The notes under the pieces were generated by a model. The model was not told where the DNA came from, ran no database searches, and saw only the letters and a list, made by a program, of their open reading frames with translations. Position numbers and translations under genes: made by a program. Shown one piece after another: positions 61,097 to 64,000 of a DNA stretch of 64,000 nt. The number at the start of each line of letters is the position of its first letter. The stretch's first letter is position 1. This DNA is from an uncultured Prevotellaceae bacterium (lineage in GTDB: Bacteria > Bacteroidota > Bacteroidia > Bacteroidales > Muribaculaceae), in assembly GCA_900316835.1 (NCBI GenBank), contig ONEL01000006.1, positions 1 to 64,000 on the forward strand, written 5' to 3'.

Positions 61097-63526
61097 ATGA
61101 AGAAGATTATTTACATAATAGCGGCTCTACTGGTTGCTGCCATGGCATTGCAACTCACGTCGTGCAAAACGGCAAAGATGAAGGATGCCGACGAGAAATA
61201 TGAACGTGGTGAATACTTCGCCGCAGCCGAGACCTATCGCAAAATTTACAATAAGCTAAAGCGCAAGGAAGACAGGTACCTGCGAGGTGAAGTGGCTTTC
61301 ATGATGGGGGAGTGCTACAGGCACCTCAATCAAAGCGCACGTGCCGCGGCCGCCTATCAGAACGCTATTCGCTATGAATATGACGACAGCATCACGCGCT
61401 TCTATTTGGCTCAAATGCAGCACATGGAGGGGCAGTACACTCTTGCCGAGCGCAATTATAAAGCCTATCTCGACACTGCTCCCAAGAGCTGGCAGGCTCG
61501 TGAGGGAGTGCGTGGAGCACAGATGTCTCCCAAGTGGCGTGATCAGGGCTCGCGATACATCGTCAAGTTGGCTCGACAGTTCAACTCGCGCCGTGCCGAC
61601 TTTTGCCCCATGTTTCTCGACAGCAAGAACGATGTGATTTATTTCTCGTCGTCACGAGAGCAGGCGATGGGTACCGTGAAGAGCGAGATTACTGGCACTA
61701 AGAACACCGATGTGTTCTTTATGAAAAAAGATGACAAGGGCAAGTGGAGCCGTCCCGAGCCTGTTGAGGGAGACCTGAACACCGAGTTTGACGAGGGAAT
61801 AACCACTTTCACCCCCGATGGCAACACCATGTATTTTGCCAAAGCGTTGCGCAAAGCCGATGCCGGCACTAGCGTGGAGATTTACAAGGCTAGCCGCAGC
61901 GAGGCCAAGTGGAGCGGTGCGGCAAAATTTGAGATTACTGCCGACACTCTCTCGGCCTACGACGACCCAGCCGTGAGCCATGACGGCAAGTGGCTATATT
62001 TCTCCAGCGACATGCCTGGTGGCCAGGGAGGCAAAGACTTGTGGCGAGTGATGATTAGCGACGGGCATGGCACTCTTGAGAACCTGGGCGAACAAATCAA
62101 TACTCCTGGCGATGAGCGTTTCCCCTATTGCCGCGACGACAGCACGCTCTATTTCTCAAGCAACGGGCATGCCGGACTGGGTGGCTTGGACCTGTTTCGC
62201 GCGCGATTGCAGCCTTCGGGCAAGTGGTTTATTGAGAATATGGGAGTTCCCATGAATTCCAGTGCCGACGACTTTGGTATCACCTTTGAAAGCGAGGGGG
62301 AGAAAGGATTCTTCACTAGCAACCGCAAGGATGCTCGTGGCTATGACAACATCTATAGTTTTGAAAAACCCGACCTCAAGATATGGATCTCGGGCTATGT
62401 GCTCGACAAGGACGAGGAACCGGTGGCTAATGCCATAATTCGCATCGTGGGCAATGATGGCAGTAACCAAAAGGCGGTTGCCAAGCCCGATGGCTCGTTC
62501 CGCTTCGACCTGCAGCGTGGTGTGAGCTATGTGATGCTTGCCGGCGCTAACGGCTACCTCAATGGCAAGCAACAGTTCACTAGCGACATGGAGGAGGCCG
62601 ATGCCGAGTATAATGTCGACTTTATTCTCGCCGCCATGACCAAGCCACAGGTAATCGATAACATTTTCTACGACTACAACAAGGCCACATTGCGCCCCGA
62701 GTCTAAGCAGGCTCTCGACTCAATGGTGCAAGTGATGAACGATAATCCATACATTACCATTGAGATGGCTTCACACACCGACCGCGTGGGTGGCGACGAT
62801 TTTAACATGAAGCTCAGTAACCGTCGAGCTAAGAGCGTGGTAGACTATCTCATTGCCAACGGAGTGGACAGCGTGCGCTTGCAATATAAAGGCTATGGAC
62901 GCTCTAGGCCCAAGGTGGTGACAAAGCGCATTGCCAGGCTTTATCCGCAGTTCCAAGAGGGCGACACGCTCAATGAGGCATTTGTCATGGCGCTCTCGAC
63001 CGCCGACCGGGCTGCTGCCGACCAAATTAACCGGCGCACCGAGTTCCAAGTGCTAACGACTAACTATTACCGCACCTTCGACTCATCAATTCGTGAGCCA
63101 GGAGCCGAAGAGGAAGAGAATGATTCGACAGGCAATGAGCTAACCGATGTGCAACTGGATGGCGACAAGAAGAACGATGCCGCTAATGACAAGGCAACCA
63201 CCACGTTGCAGAAGCAAATTGAGATGCAAAATAAGGTGCAGGAAGAGCTAGACCGAAAGAAGGAAGTGGATCCCGAAGGTAAGTACCCCAATGGAATGCC
63301 ACCACGGGATGACAATGGCCGACTGAGTGGTACCACTCAAGGTAATGGCTTGGGCAGCGGTAATGGAATAGGTAGTGGTAGCGGCTCAGGCTCAGGTACT
63401 GGTAATAACCGTGGTGGTTCAGGCTCAGGTTCAGGTTCAGGCTCGGGCACCGGAGGTAACTCTGGTGGCGCTGGTTCGGCGATTAAAAGACCCGGAGCTC
63501 AAGGTACCGGCAATACAAGAAAATAA
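61097..63526 (+). CDS. porE: PorE-like T9SS component: TPR, propeller, CRD and OmpA domains
   Basis: An 809-residue lipoprotein (signal ending LTSC, Cys23). Order: TPR helices (about 25-135), a WD40/PD40-type propeller (about 150-425, repeated YFSSxxxGxGGxDL words), a carboxypeptidase-regulatory-like beta domain (about 430-515, VLDKDEEPVANAIIRI) and an OmpA peptidoglycan-binding domain (about 530-665, IFYDYNKATLRPESKQALD and NRRAKSVVDYL). This is the layout of Porphyromonas PorE. The last 60 residues are a Gly/Ser-rich low-complexity tail. It fits the T9SS-like sorting tails found on two proteins of the RHS island. An unrelated OmpA/PD40 protein is the alternative. Confidence 0.75.
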   Translation: MKKIIYIIAALLVAAMALQLTSCKTAKMKDADEKYERGEYFAAAETYRKIYNKLKRKEDRYLRGEVAFMMGECYRHLNQSARAAAAYQNAIRYEYDDSITRFYLAQMQHMEGQYTLAERNYKAYLDTAPKSWQAREGVRGAQMSPKWRDQGSRYIVKLARQFNSRRADFCPMFLDSKNDVIYFSSSREQAMGTVKSEITGTKNTDVFFMKKDDKGKWSRPEPVEGDLNTEFDEGITTFTPDGNTMYFAKALRKADAGTSVEIYKASRSEAKWSGAAKFEITADTLSAYDDPAVSHDGKWLYFSSDMPGGQGGKDLWRVMISDGHGTLENLGEQINTPGDERFPYCRDDSTLYFSSNGHAGLGGLDLFRARLQPSGKWFIENMGVPMNSSADDFGITFESEGEKGFFTSNRKDARGYDNIYSFEKPDLKIWISGYVLDKDEEPVANAIIRIVGNDGSNQKAVAKPDGSFRFDLQRGVSYVMLAGANGYLNGKQQFTSDMEEADAEYNVDFILAAMTKPQVIDNIFYDYNKATLRPESKQALDSMVQVMNDNPYITIEMASHTDRVGGDDFNMKLSNRRAKSVVDYLIANGVDSVRLQYKGYGRSRPKVVTKRIARLYPQFQEGDTLNEAFVMALSTADRAAADQINRRTEFQVLTTNYYRTFDSSIREPGAEEEENDSTGNELTDVQLDGDKKNDAANDKATTTLQKQIEMQNKVQEELDRKKEVDPEGKYPNGMPPRDDNGRLSGTTQGNGLGSGNGIGSGSGSGSGTGNNRGGSGSGSGSGSGTGGNSGGAGSAIKRPGAQGTGNTRK

Positions 63527-63555
63527 TAATTAAAAACAAGATAATCATTGTAACT

Positions 63556-64000
63556 ATGTTTTCAGGAATAGTAGAAGAAGCTGCCCGTGTGGTGGCACTA
63601 GAGAGAGAGGAAGGTAACCTTCACATCACGCTGAAATGTAGCTTTGTGGATGAACTCAAAATAGACCAGAGTGTCTCGCACAACGGGGTGTGCCTCACGG
63701 TGGTGAAACTGCCGGGCGATGGCACCTACACCGTCACCGCAATCCAGGAAACACTCGACCGTAGCAACCTGGGCTTGCTCAAGGTGGGCGATGAGGTGAA
63801 CGTGGAGCGTAGCATGCTCATGAACGGGCGCCTCGATGGGCACATTGTGCAAGGCCATGTGGACCAAACAGCCACCTGCACCAGTGTGCGTGAGGCCGAT
63901 GGCAGCTGGTACTACACTTTCCACTACGATGTGGATCCTGCTATGGCTCGCAAGGGTTATGTGACTGTGGAGAAAGGCAGCATCACAGTCAATGGCACTA
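63556..64000 (+). CDS. ribE: Riboflavin synthase alpha subunit (3' end outside the window)
   Basis: Starts MFSGIVEEAARVVALEREEG, the lumazine-binding repeat signature; the first repeat has the conserved SVSHNGVCLTV and the joint GHIVQGHVDQ leads into the second repeat (VEKGSITVNGT), cut by the window edge. It converts two 6,7-dimethyl-8-ribityllumazines to riboflavin. It lies 29 bp after the PorE-like gene on the same strand. Confidence 0.93.
   Translation, partial: MFSGIVEEAARVVALEREEGNLHITLKCSFVDELKIDQSVSHNGVCLTVVKLPGDGTYTVTAIQETLDRSNLGLLKVGDEVNVERSMLMNGRLDGHIVQGHVDQTATCTSVREADGSWYYTFHYDVDPAMARKGYVTVEKGSITVNGT

Overview
The window looks like chromosomal DNA of a Bacteroidales bacterium, probably close to Muribaculaceae; the family is an inference. 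The signs are Bacteroidetes-type promoters (TTTG, about 19-20 bp, then TAnnTTTG) in front of many genes, a complete bat (Bacteroides aerotolerance) operon, a PorE-like type IX secretion (T9SS) component, T9SS-like C-terminal sorting domains, a 30-residue COX24/mS38-like protein beside an HU gene, and A/T-rich short-period repeats between genes. No rRNA, tRNA, CRISPR array or transposase gene was seen.

Layout. 1-6100: an SGNH hydrolase, a 255-bp MITE-like element, a type II pantothenate kinase, a radical SAM/glycosyltransferase pair, a 53-residue small protein, a repeat block and recR. 6355-22450: an AT-rich accessory island. It opens with a membrane-anchored TPR/HTH regulator, followed by a small secreted protein, a large SpvB/RHS-like shell protein, a T9SS-sorted protein, a full RHS protein with a variable C-terminus and a probable exported immunity protein, an outer-membrane protein, a second T9SS-sorted protein, and a 5'-truncated RHS protein whose C-terminus carries an exact JAMM metalloprotease motif, followed by an overlapping lipoprotein. 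Duplicated RHS fragments lie between them, including an 80-bp repeat used as an upstream region and a chimeric 48-codon remnant.

22489-32438: a glycerol-3-phosphate regulon (porin, glycerophosphodiester phosphodiesterase, glpT, glpC, glpB, glpA) with the DeoR-type regulator glpR facing away from it. 32597-41900: a phospholipid-type acyltransferase, a metallophosphoesterase, tex, a Na/Pi cotransporter followed by a PhoB/PhoR-like two-component system, a small HTH protein and a PAP2 phosphatase. 41943-50456: one operon read leftward, MoxR ATPase, DUF58 protein, a membrane-anchored partner, batA, batB, batC and a batD-batE in-frame fusion. 50872-57265: a lipoprotein, prmC, lysA, HU, the COX24-like protein, RNase G and a YitT transporter. 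57382-64000: a MATE exporter, a repeat-rich stretch around a secreted esterase, the PorE-like protein and the start of riboflavin synthase, cut by the window edge.

How it fits together: the core genes are ordinary housekeeping and envelope functions. The island at 6.3-22.4 kb is the accessory system of interest. It looks like a polymorphic-toxin locus in which the RHS shell is split over separate exported proteins, toxin tips have been exchanged, and self-protection seems to be placed in the envelope, in a genome that also encodes T9SS parts.
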